Shown: positions 1-7,806, counted from the first letter of the stretch. The stretch: 64,000 nt of DNA from Miltoncostaea sp963823515 (GCA_963823515.1 CAWGMB010000019.1:434001-498000), one strand, 5' to 3'. The notes: generated by a model from the sequence alone, not told the origin. Numbers and translations: made by a program.

Positions 1-338
1 TCGTGCTCGTAGAAGCGCTTGTCCTCGATCGCGACGGTCGCGTCCTTGAGCGTCTGCGGGATGCGGCTGCTGGGGACGACGGTGCGGTTGGTCTCGCCGG
101 CGATGATCCCGAGGAGCTTGTTGTCCTTGTCGTAGATCCGCGTGTTCTGGCCGAGGCGGATCTCCTTGAGACCCTCCGGGCCGAGGCTCTCGCCCACCGA
201 GTGGATCGCGAGCGCCGACACCAGCACCACGCCGCCGAGCATCGCGGCGAGGATGCCGCCCAGAATCAGCAGAAGGTTCACGCGCTTGCGCTGCGTGCGC
301 CGCTCGCGCCCCCGCCGCCGCCGCCGCAGGTCGCTCAC
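1..338 (-). CDS. Class A penicillin-binding protein, N-terminal part (runs off the window)
   Basis: Bifunctional peptidoglycan synthase (glycosyltransferase plus transpeptidase) anchored in the membrane. About 112 codons are visible: an Arg-rich cytoplasmic head, one hydrophobic segment (about residues 22-45), then the opening of the GT51 glycosyltransferase domain, ending in the family hallmark IEDKRFYEHE. The RIYDKDNKLLG strand before it is also typical of PBP1a-type proteins. The GTG start overlaps the TGA of the upstream gene (335-811), so the two are translationally coupled. The transpeptidase domain lies outside the window, so PBP1a cannot be told from PonA-type paralogues. Confidence 0.85.
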   Translation of the reverse strand, partial: MSDLRRRRRGRERRTQRKRVNLLLILGGILAAMLGGVVLVSALAIHSVGESLGPEGLKEIRLGQNTRIYDKDNKLLGIIAGETNRTVVPSSRIPQTLKDATVAIEDKRFYEH

Positions 339-811
339 GCGGAGACCACCGGCAGGGGGCGGATGTTCCAGGCCACGCGGCCGGAGTGGAGGTCGAGGAG
401 GCCGATCATCTGCGGCGGCCCCCCGCGGATCCGGCCGTGCACGACCCAGCCGAGGCGCGAGAGCGGCACCGCCACCCGGCGCTCCTCGGCGGGCGTCGCG
501 CCCCCCGGCGGGATGGGCACGACGAAGGCGCCGTCCATGTAGACGAGCTCCACCCTCTCGGCGACGGGGCTACCGGCCCATACGTCGCGGGCACGGGCGA
601 GTGCCGCCTCGGAGGTGCCCAGGCGGGCGTCCCGCGAGAGACGTATCGCGTGGTAGACGAACTTCCATCCACGATCCACCCTCGCATAGCCGACCTCCGC
701 CCCTCCGGGCCCATCCGCGTAGTGACTTGCAACCAGCACCGGAGCCCAGAGGCCGGCGAGAACCACGATGAGGGCCGCTGCGAGGAAGAGCCGCGTGCGA
801 GATCCCCGCAT
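335..811 (-). CDS. Membrane-anchored hypothetical protein coupled to the PBP gene
   Basis: 158 residues with an N-terminal signal anchor (residues 9-29) and an extracytoplasmic remainder with beta-rich character; no domain recognised. Its stop codon overlaps the GTG of the penicillin-binding protein gene (GTGA), which argues for cotranslation and a role at the cell envelope. The ATG is preceded by an AAGGGGG ribosome-binding site, and a perfect TATAAT -10 lies upstream on the same strand at 862-867, so this is the first gene of the operon. Function unknown. Confidence 0.7.
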   Translation of the reverse strand: MRGSRTRLFLAAALIVVLAGLWAPVLVASHYADGPGGAEVGYARVDRGWKFVYHAIRLSRDARLGTSEAALARARDVWAGSPVAERVELVYMDGAFVVPIPPGGATPAEERRVAVPLSRLGWVVHGRIRGGPPQMIGLLDLHSGRVAWNIRPLPVVSA

Positions 812-861
812 GTCGCCCCCTTGACCGCTCCCCGGACGCCCGGGGGACGTCGAGACGGGGG

Positions 862-869
862 ATTATAGA
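862..869. promoter_or_regulatory. Overlapping divergent -10 elements
   Basis: On the minus strand 862-867 reads TATAAT, placed to serve the 335-811/PBP operon. On the plus strand 864-869 reads TATAGA, seven bases before the GTG at 877, which fits a leaderless transcript for the HAD gene. The two hexamers share four base pairs, so RNA polymerase could occupy only one at a time. No clear -35 is seen for either. Confidence 0.55.
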
Positions 870-876
870 CGGGCCT

Positions 877-1578
877 GTGGAGAACCCTCCCGCCAACCGG
901 GTCCGCGTCGAGGCAGTTCTCCTCGATGCCTACGGAACCCTTCTCGATCTCCCCGACCCGGTGCCGCGCCTGCGGGCGCTCCTGGCGGGTGCGGGGCACC
1001 CCCATCCCCGGGCGCGCGTCGCCCGCGCGCTGCGCGCCGAGATCGCCTACTACCGGGCCAACCACGACCGCGGGCGCGACGAGGGCTCGCTCGAGGCGCT
1101 CCGGCGCGACTGCGCCGGGGTGCTGGCCGGGGGCCTCGGGGGCGACGCGCCGCCGCCGGAGCGTCTCGCCGCCATGCTCGTGGACAGCCTCCGCTTCACG
1201 CTCTTCGTCGATGTCGTGCCGGCCCTCGACGCCCTCGCGCGCGCGGGCCTGCGCATCGCGGTCGTCAGCAATTGGGATTGCAGCCTGCCCGGGGTCCTCA
1301 GCGACCTGGGAGTCGCCGAGCGCTTCGAGGCGGTCACCGTCAGCGCCACCGCCGGCGCCCGCAAGCCCGAGCCCGCGATCTTCCACCGCGCGCTCGAGGC
1401 CCTCGGGATCGCGCCCGCGGCGGCGCTCCACTGCGGTGACCTGCCGAACGCCGATTGCGAGGGCGCCCGTCGCGCCGGCATCCGCGCCGTCCTGCTGGAC
1501 CGCAGCGGCACCCTGCCGCCGGGTCCATGCCCGCGCATCGCCGCCCTCTCGGATCTGGCCCTGTGGACAAAGCCCTGA
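877..1578 (+). CDS. HAD-superfamily hydrolase (subclass IA)
   Basis: 233-residue cytosolic phosphatase or dehalogenase-type enzyme. Motif I is DAYGT with the nucleophile Asp17; the usual second Asp of DxD is Tyr, as in haloacid dehalogenases. Motif II is VSNWD, motif III the Lys of KPEPAIF, motif IV GDLPNAD. A helical cap lies between motifs I and II. The GTG start was chosen because a TATAGA hexamer sits seven bases before it. It is monocistronic and divergent from the PBP operon. The substrate cannot be read from sequence; DxY suggests dehalogenase-like chemistry but many phosphatases of this clade share it. Confidence 0.85.
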   Translation: MENPPANRVRVEAVLLDAYGTLLDLPDPVPRLRALLAGAGHPHPRARVARALRAEIAYYRANHDRGRDEGSLEALRRDCAGVLAGGLGGDAPPPERLAAMLVDSLRFTLFVDVVPALDALARAGLRIAVVSNWDCSLPGVLSDLGVAERFEAVTVSATAGARKPEPAIFHRALEALGIAPAAALHCGDLPNADCEGARRAGIRAVLLDRSGTLPPGPCPRIAALSDLALWTKP

Positions 1579-1680
1579 GCCCGGGTCCATTTCACACGAA
1601 CGAAATTGGTGCTTGCGCAACCCTGTAGGTGTATGTTCGATCCGTTCGAATTCAAAGACGCGACGCATTCTGGTGGTTTT

Positions 1681-2775
1681 GTGAACTTCGGCACGGCGAT
1701 CGAGCGGCGAGCGTCCGACCCGGGTACCGCGGCATGGCTGCGGTACCTGGTGGTCGCGCTGCTCATCGCCCTCGCCGTGCCAGGGCTGGCCATGGCCCAG
1801 GATGCGGGCACGGCCGTCGCGGAGCCGCCCGCGCCGGAGGCGACCGCGACCTCTGCCCCCGCGCCCGAGGCGACGCCCCCGGAGGCCGCCGACGAGCAGG
1901 CGCCCGCCGATCCCGCCCCCGCCGAGGCCACGCCGGGCGCGCAGGCCACACCCGCCGCGCCGCCCGCCGCGGGCTCCGAGGGCGCAACGGTTCCGGTCGA
2001 GGACGTCCCGGTCGAGCTGTCGGGCCTGCCGGAGACCGAGCCGGTCGCGACACCCCCGCCGGCCGCGGGCGAGCCGGTGCCCACCCCCGGCGCCGCCCCC
2101 GAGCTGCCCGAGGCCACCCCCGGCACCGAGCCCGCCCCGGTGGTCACGCTTCCGTCGCGCGCCACCCCCGCCGCACCGCCGGCGATCCAGCTGGCCGCCG
2201 CCACGCCCCCGCCGGCGCCCCCCAAGCCCCCGGTGGCCGTGTCCACGCCGACGAGCACCCGGCTCGTCGGCTCGCTGGGCACGCCCAGCCGCCCGCTCGC
2301 CGTCGAGATCGGCCCGCCCCAGACCCCGCGCAGCGCGCCGGTGCAGCGCGCCGCCCGCGCGCGCACGGCGATGGCCGCGGCCCTCGGCGGCGCGAAGAAC
2401 CCCTTTGTCCTGTCCTCGTCCAGCCCGGTGCTCAACGCGCCGGCCACCTCGGGCCCCTCCGGCCCGCCCGCGCCGGCGGCCAAGACCTCCGTCACGGAGT
2501 TCGCCGAGGGCGCCACGGTCGATCTCACGGCGCCGCAGCTGGTCGCGCCGGTCGGCGCGGCGCCCGCCGGCTCCAGCCTGCTGGCGGTGCTGGCCGGCTA
2601 CGTGCTGCCGGGCACCAGCGGCCCGCCGGCGTCCACGCTGGTGCTGCTGATCGTGATCGGCCTGATCCTGGGCGTCGGCTACGCCGCCCGCCCGCAGCTC
2701 AGCGAGGCCGTGGTCTCGATCAACCTGCTGGGCGCCTCATCCGGCCACGGCATGGCGGTCCGCCGACCCGGTTAA
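1681..2775 (+). CDS. Pro/Ala-rich envelope protein with N- and C-terminal membrane segments
   Basis: About 364 residues: a signal peptide ending near AMAQD, a long low-complexity Ala/Pro/Thr/Glu stretch, a short more ordered part and a C-terminal hydrophobic segment (LVLLIVIGLILGVGY) followed by a short tail. It looks like a wall-spanning or stalk protein; no catalytic domain is visible. GTG 1681 is preferred; an in-frame ATG at 1633 would add 16 residues. The AT-richer stretch before it (about 1600-1650) contains TATGTT at 1632-1637, a possible -10. The low-complexity part gives long shadow frames on both strands. Confidence 0.65.
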   Translation: MNFGTAIERRASDPGTAAWLRYLVVALLIALAVPGLAMAQDAGTAVAEPPAPEATATSAPAPEATPPEAADEQAPADPAPAEATPGAQATPAAPPAAGSEGATVPVEDVPVELSGLPETEPVATPPPAAGEPVPTPGAAPELPEATPGTEPAPVVTLPSRATPAAPPAIQLAAATPPPAPPKPPVAVSTPTSTRLVGSLGTPSRPLAVEIGPPQTPRSAPVQRAARARTAMAAALGGAKNPFVLSSSSPVLNAPATSGPSGPPAPAAKTSVTEFAEGATVDLTAPQLVAPVGAAPAGSSLLAVLAGYVLPGTSGPPASTLVLLIVIGLILGVGYAARPQLSEAVVSINLLGASSGHGMAVRRPG

Positions 2776-2898
2776 GCGGTTCCCCTCCCCGGAGTGGTGC
2801 GCCCTCACGCAGAGGGTGAGCCGGGGATATCGCGTCCCGCGCAGGTCCCACCGATGGGATCCATGCGCAGAACCCTTTCGCGAGATGGGAACACACAG

Positions 2899-3318
2899 AT
2901 GCAGCCGATGCAGATCCTGGTTCTTGGCCCCGAGGGAGTCGGACGCTCCGCCCTCGCGGAGACCCTCACCCGGCTGGGCTACGTGGTCATGGCCGCCGAG
3001 GCGCGCCCGCACCGCACCCCGCCCTCCTCGGGCGACATCGTGATGCTCGACCTGCGTGGCGAGGAGTCGGACTGGCGCGAGCTGGCCGAGGGCCTGCACG
3101 ACGACGAGCGCCCGATGATGATCATCTCCGAGCGCCCCCGGCGCCTGGTGAAGGCCCTCTCGGGCCGCCCCGGCGGCACCATGCTGCTGACCGGCGCCGA
3201 GTCGGACGCCGGCTACAAGGTCGCGCTGGCCGTCTGCTCGGCGCTGCGCTCCAGCGCGCTCAGCCGGGCCGCCGCCCGTCCGCGCCGCGGCGCCGCCGCC
3301 CGCGTCGCCGCTCTGTGA
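2899..3318 (+). CDS. Degenerate receiver-like or P-loop-like small protein
   Basis: 139 residues. The fold-like pattern (beta strand ILVLGPEGVG, helix, GYVVMAA, IVMLDL, MMIISE) resembles a response-regulator receiver, but the acidic pocket after strand 1 is missing. The same first loop reads GPEGVGRS, which resembles a Walker A motif with Arg in place of Lys. The C-terminus is basic and Ala-rich. It follows the Pro/Ala-rich gene by about 120 bp and ends in a strong hairpin. In-frame ATGs exist further upstream; 2899 was chosen because the conserved fold begins there. Function unknown; pseudo-receiver is the favoured guess. Confidence 0.55.
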   Translation: MQPMQILVLGPEGVGRSALAETLTRLGYVVMAAEARPHRTPPSSGDIVMLDLRGEESDWRELAEGLHDDERPMMIISERPRRLVKALSGRPGGTMLLTGAESDAGYKVALAVCSALRSSALSRAAARPRRGAAARVAAL

Positions 3319-3344
3319 GTGGCCGGATGAGTCCGGCCACTCAC
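3315..3344 (+). terminator. Perfect 13-bp hairpin at the end of the receiver-like gene
   Basis: GTGAGTGGCCGGA, a four-base loop TGAG, then TCCGGCCACTCAC. The stop codon lies within the left arm. There is no U-tract, as is common for actinobacterial terminators, so termination is inferred from position and stem strength. Confidence 0.6.
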
Positions 3345-3361
3345 GGCGCTTTGCGACTGAA

Positions 3362-3440
3362 TCCCGAATGGCTCAGGGCACGCTGCTCCTGGGGGGCAGG
3401 ACGCGGCATCCATGCCGCTCGCACCCTGAGCCATTCGGGA
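3362..3440. repeat. Nested inverted repeat in the convergent intergenic region
   Basis: Outer arms TCCCGAATGGCTCAGGG (3362-3378) and its exact complement (3424-3440) enclose a second palindrome GCGGCAT-CC-ATGCCGC (3403-3418). The structure lies between two convergent genes and could act as a bidirectional terminator or form a cruciform. It encodes nothing credible. The rest of the 3345-3534 gap holds no gene. Confidence 0.6.
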
Positions 3441-3534
3441 ATCGGCTCCCTCCGTCGCTCCGGCTCCGCCCCCGGGATCGTGTCCCAGGTCGCAGAGCCG
3501 TTCAGGCCGTACGCGCCGTGCGTCGGCCTTCGGC

Positions 3535-3816
3535 CTACTTCGCCAGGGTGGCGAAGCGCAGGAACGTGCCGACCGCGTCCTCGAACTGCTGGGTGCAGCC
3601 GCCCTCTCCGTCGGCCACGCACGTGCGCAGCCGGTCCGAGATCAGGTGCAGGCCCACTTGATCGACGGCGGCCTTCACGGCCGCGAGCTGGGTGAGCACC
3701 TTCTGGCAGTCGGCGCCCTCCTCCAGCATGCGCTGGACGCCGCGCAGCTGCCCCTCCGCCCGGCGGAGCCGCACCACCAGCTGATCCGCCTCCGGGCGTG
3801 GTGTGGTCGTCGCCAT
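3535..3816 (-). CDS. CsoR/FrmR-family repressor, CstR-like (metal His missing)
   Basis: 93-residue all-helical DUF156 repressor (RLRRAEGQLRGVQRML signature). Cys37 and Cys66 are kept, but the residue four before Cys66, the His of copper-sensing CsoR (HxxxC), is Arg62. The stretch LISDRLRTCV matches CstR, the persulfide-sensing branch that uses only the two cysteines. It is the last gene of the trxB-trxA-fmdB operon, and a CsoR-type operator lies in the trxB promoter (5407-5422), so autoregulation in response to reactive sulfur or disulfide stress is likely. A nickel or copper role is disfavoured by the missing His. The family call is firm; the sulfur-sensor call is inference. Confidence 0.85.
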   Translation of the reverse strand: MATTTPRPEADQLVVRLRRAEGQLRGVQRMLEEGADCQKVLTQLAAVKAAVDQVGLHLISDRLRTCVADGEGGCTQQFEDAVGTFLRFATLAK

Positions 3817-3823
3817 CGGGTGG

Positions 3824-4060
3824 CTAGCCGCAGCCGCAGGAGCCGCCGCAGCAGCCCCCGCCCCCGCCGCCGAAGCCCACGACGGACGGCGCTGCGCCCT
3901 CACCCCTGCCGGGGCGGGCCGTGACGAAGCCCGTGAAGAGCTGCTTGGCGTCGGCCGCGCCGCACTCCGGGCAGACCCGGTCCTCGTCGCGGAGGAAGCC
4001 CTGGCGGAACGCCTCGAAGGGGTGGTCGCACTTGGTACAGGCCAGGTCGTAGCTCGGCAT
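3824..4060 (-). CDS. FmdB-family zinc-ribbon protein
   Basis: 78 residues. The N-terminal zinc ribbon has CTKC and CPEC pairs separated by the family pattern FEAFRQGF. The C-terminus is a Gly-rich tail ending in CCGGSCGCG, four extra cysteines that could bind metal or form disulfides. FmdB-like proteins are small and of unclear function, named after a regulator of formamidase genes. The gene lies 3 bp downstream of trxA and 7 bp upstream of the CstR-like gene, clearly within the thioredoxin operon, so a redox or metal-handling role is plausible. Confidence 0.85.
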   Translation of the reverse strand: MPSYDLACTKCDHPFEAFRQGFLRDEDRVCPECGAADAKQLFTGFVTARPGRGEGAAPSVVGFGGGGGGCCGGSCGCG

Positions 4061-4063
4061 CGC

Positions 4064-4390
4064 CTACGCCAGCCCGAGGGCCTGCTCGAGCTGCGCCTTC
4101 GGCATCGCGCCGACGGCGTGGCGGGAGAGCTGGCCGTTCTCGAAGAGCCCGAGGAACGGGATTCCCTGGACGTTGTACTTCTGGGCGATCGCGCCGTGCT
4201 CGTCGACGTTGAGCTTGCCGACCACGAGGGTGTCGGCGCGCTCCTTGGCGATCTGGTCGATGACCGGGCCGAGCATCCGGCACGGTCCGCACCACTCGGC
4301 CCAGAAGTCCACGAGGACGGGCTTCTCGTTCTCGAGCACGGTGCCCTGCCAGTTGTCAGCGGTGATCTCCAGCACGCTTTCGTCCGCCAT
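4064..4390 (-). CDS. trxA: Thioredoxin
   Basis: 108 residues with the classical WCGPC active site (Cys34, Cys37), the buried Asp of LVDFWA and the cis-Pro loop GIPFLGLF. It reduces protein disulfides in the cytosol and is itself reduced by the product of the adjacent trxB gene, seven bases upstream in the same operon. Length and all core residues match canonical thioredoxin. Confidence 0.96.
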   Translation of the reverse strand: MADESVLEITADNWQGTVLENEKPVLVDFWAEWCGPCRMLGPVIDQIAKERADTLVVGKLNVDEHGAIAQKYNVQGIPFLGLFENGQLSRHAVGAMPKAQLEQALGLA

Positions 4391-4397
4391 ATGAGTC

Positions 4398-5378
4398 CTA
4401 CCTTTCCGTTGACTGAGCGGCAGTCCCTGCGGACTCCGCGCCGACCGGCTCGGGGGAGGAGATCCCCGCCTCGAGCCACCTCTCCGCGTCCATCGCCGCC
4501 ATGCACCCGCTGCCGGCCGCGGTGATCGCCTGCTTGTAGATCGTGTCCTGCACGTCGCCGCAGGCGAAGACCCCATCGACGCTCGTGCGCGTGCCGGTGG
4601 TCGCGATGTACCCCGACTCGTCGAGCGCGATCTGCCCGGTGAACAGGCCGGTGTTGGGGTCGTGGCCGATCGCCACGAACATCGCCGCCGCCGGGATGTC
4701 CTCGAGCTCGCCGGTCTGCGTGTCGCGCACGCGGACGGCCTCGACCTTCTCCTCGCCGACGACCTCCTCCACCACGGCGTTCCACCGCACCTGGATCTTC
4801 TCGTTGTCCAGAACGCGCTGGACCATGATGCTCGAGGCCCGGAACTCCTCGCGACGGTGGACGATCGTGACCGATGAGGCCATGCGCGCCAGGAAGAGCG
4901 CCTCCTCCATCGCCGAGTCGCCGCCCCCGACGACCACCATGGGCCTGTCGCGGAAGAAGAAGCCGTCGCAGGTGGCGCAGGTCGACACCCCGAAGCCGCG
5001 TAGGCGCGTCTCGCTGGGCAGGTCGAGCCAGCGCGCCGAGGCGCCGGTCGAGATGATCACCGTGTTGGCGAGGTGCTCCTCGTCGTCCACCCAGACCCTG
5101 AAGGGCCGCGAGGTGAGATCGACCTTCGAGACGTCGGCCGACTCGAGCGTCGCGCCGAAGCGCTCGGCCTGGCCGCGCATCTGCTGCATCAGCTCGGGAC
5201 CCTGGATCCCGTCGGGGAAGCCGGGGAAGTTCTCGACATCCGTCGTCAGCATCAGCTGTCCGCCGGCACCGAAGCCCTCCGCCACGTAGGGCGACAGGTT
5301 CGCCCGCGCCGCGTAGATTGCTGCGGTGTAGCCCGCGGGGCCTCCACCGATGATGATGATGTCGTGGACGTCCTTCAC
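4398..5378 (-). CDS. trxB: Thioredoxin reductase (NADPH)
   Basis: About 326 residues. N-terminal FAD-binding IIIGGGPAGYTAA, redox CATC (Cys134, Cys137) followed by DG, NADPH-binding VVVGGGDSA, and C-terminal FAD motif GVFACGDVQD. It transfers electrons from NADPH to TrxA. GTG 5378 is chosen as start because AGGAGG lies six bases upstream (5385-5390); the longer ORF upstream has no such signal and would run into the operator. First gene of the operon trxB-trxA-fmdB-cstR-like, with a -10 TAGGAT (5421-5426) overlapping a CsoR-type operator. Confidence 0.96.
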   Translation of the reverse strand: MKDVHDIIIIGGGPAGYTAAIYAARANLSPYVAEGFGAGGQLMLTTDVENFPGFPDGIQGPELMQQMRGQAERFGATLESADVSKVDLTSRPFRVWVDDEEHLANTVIISTGASARWLDLPSETRLRGFGVSTCATCDGFFFRDRPMVVVGGGDSAMEEALFLARMASSVTIVHRREEFRASSIMVQRVLDNEKIQVRWNAVVEEVVGEEKVEAVRVRDTQTGELEDIPAAAMFVAIGHDPNTGLFTGQIALDESGYIATTGTRTSVDGVFACGDVQDTIYKQAITAAGSGCMAAMDAERWLEAGISSPEPVGAESAGTAAQSTER

Positions 5379-5406
5379 GCGTTCCCTCCTCGTCGCACCG
5401 TCACCC

Positions 5407-5426
5407 ATACCCATGGGGGTATCCTA
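5407..5426. promoter_or_regulatory. CsoR-family-type operator over two divergent -10 elements
   Basis: ATACCC-ATGG-GGGTAT (5407-5422) is an inverted repeat of the AT-flanked C-tract/G-tract kind bound by CsoR-family tetramers. It overlaps TAGGAT (minus, for trxB) and TATCCT (plus, 5420-5425, six bases before the GTG at 5432). Binding would block both promoters. The repressor encoded at the end of the trxB operon is the obvious candidate ligand-sensing partner; this link is inference. Confidence 0.65.
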
Positions 5427-5431
5427 GCACC

Positions 5432-5650
5432 GTGTCAGAAACCTGCCGCCTCTGCGATGGCCCGATCGAGAACACCGTGCTCTCGGGCATCGTGTCGCTC
5501 AAGCGCCGCCGTTCCGCCATGGCCTCCGGCCGAGTGAGCGCGCTCCGCGCCGAGACCTGCATGGAATGCGGTCACACCGAGTTGTTCGCGGAGAAGCCCG
5601 AGCGCCTGTTCTCCGACTACCACCGGGACAAGGATCAGGCCGGGGGCTGA
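5432..5650 (+). CDS. Small zinc-ribbon protein divergent from trxB
   Basis: 72 residues with two cysteine pairs, CRLC near the N-terminus and CMEC in the middle, the pattern of a zinc ribbon; no catalytic domain. The GTG start follows a TATCCT hexamer by six bases, so the mRNA is probably leaderless. It shares its promoter region with trxB and should be controlled by the same CsoR-type operator, which suggests it is part of the thiol or sulfur stress response. Specific role unknown. Confidence 0.65.
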   Translation: MSETCRLCDGPIENTVLSGIVSLKRRRSAMASGRVSALRAETCMECGHTELFAEKPERLFSDYHRDKDQAGG

Positions 5651-5677
5651 TCCCGCGGGCCGGCCCCCGCGGTCCGG

Positions 5678-6256
5678 CTACCCCGCTGCATCCGAGGGCG
5701 CACGGTGGGGCACCCACACCAGCTTGTTGCCGACGCCGGTCGGGCGCCGGCAGGAGGCGTAGTAGCGCCGGGCCTCGGCCCTCTCGGCGCCCCGGATGCG
5801 CCGCACGTCCTCGAGCGTCGCGGCGCCCCAGGCGGCGAGCATCCCGACGACGACCCCCTCGGCCGTGCCGCCCCGCCCCAGCACGCCGATCAGGAACGTC
5901 AGCATCGCCGCGCCCCCGACGGTGAGCACCATGCCGGAGAAGGCCGCCCAGCGGCGCCAGTCGCGGGGCGTGGCCTCGAGGCGCCGCGGCCCGCTCGCGC
6001 GGACGGCCTGCGGTAGGCGCACCGACGGCAGGGCCGTCTTGCGCAGCCATACGCGGAACAACGGGTAGCTGATCACCCCGGTCAGGCCCGTGATCCCGAG
6101 GGCGGCCGCGTACCAGCGCGAGTCGAGCCCCTCGTCGGTGGCGGCCTGGAGCGCGATCGACAGCAGGAGCATCAGGCCCGAGACGACGATCAGGGTCCAG
6201 GAGAAGAGCCGGGCGAGGCTCGCGTAGCCCCAGAGCTTCTCGCCGGACTGCGTCAC
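5678..6256 (-). CDS. Integral membrane protein of unknown function
   Basis: 192 residues with about four hydrophobic segments (around residues 15-37, 50-70, 105-127, 132-150) and a basic C-terminal cytoplasmic tail. No family recognised. Start GTG 6256 was chosen because TACCCT (6264-6269) sits seven bases upstream, giving a leaderless transcript; the longer ORF would start inside that promoter. Divergent from the MFS gene at 6295. Confidence 0.6.
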   Translation of the reverse strand: MTQSGEKLWGYASLARLFSWTLIVVSGLMLLLSIALQAATDEGLDSRWYAAALGITGLTGVISYPLFRVWLRKTALPSVRLPQAVRASGPRRLEATPRDWRRWAAFSGMVLTVGGAAMLTFLIGVLGRGGTAEGVVVGMLAAWGAATLEDVRRIRGAERAEARRYYASCRRPTGVGNKLVWVPHRAPSDAAG

Positions 6257-6294
6257 GGCGGTCAGGGTACTCCACCCCGGTCTACACTCGCGTG

Positions 6295-7806
6295 GTGAAG
6301 GACCGCGCCGCAGCACGCGTCGTGGCGCTCCGGGCGCGCCTGCTCGCGCACCCTCGTTGGCGCTGGATGGCGCTGATGGTCGTCGCGAGCGGGATGATGC
6401 TCTCGGTCGTCAACGTCAGCATCGTCAACATCGCCCTTCCCGAGATGGCGGCCGACCTCGGCGTCGACGTGCCCTCCATCTCGTGGGTGGTCACGGGCTT
6501 CCTCGTGACCCAGGCCACCCTGATCGCCCTCGCGGGCCGCGCGGGCGACCTCTACGGCCGGCGCCGGATCTTCGTCCTCGGCGTGCTCGTGCTCTGCGCC
6601 GGGTCGATCCTCTGCGCCCTCGCGTGGAACGCGCCCTCGCTCGTGGCCTTCCGCATCCTGCAGGCCGTCGGCGCCTGCGCGATGGCGCCGACGGCCTACG
6701 CCTACGCCGCCGAGCTGTTCGGCCCGCGCGAGCGCGGGGTGGCCCTGGGCGTGATGGGCGGGGTTCTCGGCCTGGCGCCGGTGCTCTCGCTGAACATCGC
6801 CGGCGTCCTGGTGGGCACCCTCGGCTGGCGGAGCGTCTTCTGGTTCAGCCCGGTGATCGGCGTCTTCGTGCTGGCCGGCGCGGCGCTGGTGCTCGTGGAG
6901 CTGCGCCCCGCGGGCGTCGACCGCGACTTCGACCTGCCCGGTGCCGGCCTGGCCGCCGCGGGCCTCTTCTCGCTGCTGGTCTCCCTCTCGCGCGGCGAGG
7001 CCTGGGGCTGGGGCTCGGGGCGCACCCTCGGCGCGGCCGGGCTCGGCGTGCTGCTGCTGGTGCTGTTCGTGCGCCACGAGGGCCGGGCGGCCAACCCGAT
7101 GCTGGACCTCGGCCTCCTGCGCCGGCGCTCGCTCGCGACCGCCAATCTGGCCGCCATGGCGTCGTCCGCCGCGCTCTTCGGGGTCCTGATCCTCCTGCCC
7201 TTCTATCTCACGGCCGTCCTCGGCTTCGGCCCGGTGCTCCTGGCCCTCGCCATCACCCCGATCGCCGGATCGTTCATGGTGGTCGCCCCGCTCGCCGGCC
7301 GCTCGATCCACCGCGTCGGGTCCGACCGCCTGGCCACGGCCGGCTTCATGGTCTCGGCGGCCGGCGCCATGTGGATGGCGCTCGCCGCGACCGCGCAGGA
7401 CTACACCGTCCTGCTGCCCGGCATCGTCGCCTTCGGCGTCGGGCTGGCGATCTCGACCTCGCCGATCACCCTCACGGCAATCCACGACGTGCCGGCGGCG
7501 CGCCTGGGGGTCGCGTCGGCGCTGCCCAACATCAGCCGCTACACCGGCGGGGCCCTCGGCGGCGCCCTCCTCGGGGCGATCCTGCACGCGCACCTCACCA
7601 CCGGCCTCGACCGCGCTCTCGGGCAGCTGTCGCCCTCGGGTCGCGACCTGGTGTCGGAGGGCTTCCGCTCGGCGGTTCTGCTCGCCGTGGCGTTCCTGCT
7701 GCTCGCCGCGCTGGCGGCCGCCCGCATGCCGCGCCTCGATCCGCACGAGGCCGGCCCGGGCGCGATCCATCCATCCGCCACCGTCGATGCCCCGGTGGTC
7801 CGATGA
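6295..7806 (+). CDS. MFS drug exporter, DHA2 (EmrB/QacA-like) family
   Basis: About 503 residues with roughly 14 hydrophobic segments, the length and topology of DHA2 proton-drug antiporters. Visible signatures are WVVTGFLVTQA and, in loop 2-3, GRAGDLYGRRR (the MFS motif A). No substrate can be predicted. GTG 6295 follows TACACT (6283-6288) by six bases. The stop codon overlaps the ATG of the downstream LLM gene (ATGA at 7803), so the two form an operon. An alternative GTG lies one codon upstream. Confidence 0.88.
   Translation: MKDRAAARVVALRARLLAHPRWRWMALMVVASGMMLSVVNVSIVNIALPEMAADLGVDVPSISWVVTGFLVTQATLIALAGRAGDLYGRRRIFVLGVLVLCAGSILCALAWNAPSLVAFRILQAVGACAMAPTAYAYAAELFGPRERGVALGVMGGVLGLAPVLSLNIAGVLVGTLGWRSVFWFSPVIGVFVLAGAALVLVELRPAGVDRDFDLPGAGLAAAGLFSLLVSLSRGEAWGWGSGRTLGAAGLGVLLLVLFVRHEGRAANPMLDLGLLRRRSLATANLAAMASSAALFGVLILLPFYLTAVLGFGPVLLALAITPIAGSFMVVAPLAGRSIHRVGSDRLATAGFMVSAAGAMWMALAATAQDYTVLLPGIVAFGVGLAISTSPITLTAIHDVPAARLGVASALPNISRYTGGALGGALLGAILHAHLTTGLDRALGQLSPSGRDLVSEGFRSAVLLAVAFLLLAALAAARMPRLDPHEAGPGAIHPSATVDAPVVR

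Noticed and set aside
3535..3816. Calling the repressor a copper-sensing CsoR
   Set aside because: The His of the Cys-His-Cys copper site is Arg62, and no copper ATPase or chaperone gene is nearby. The sequence around Cys66 fits CstR better.
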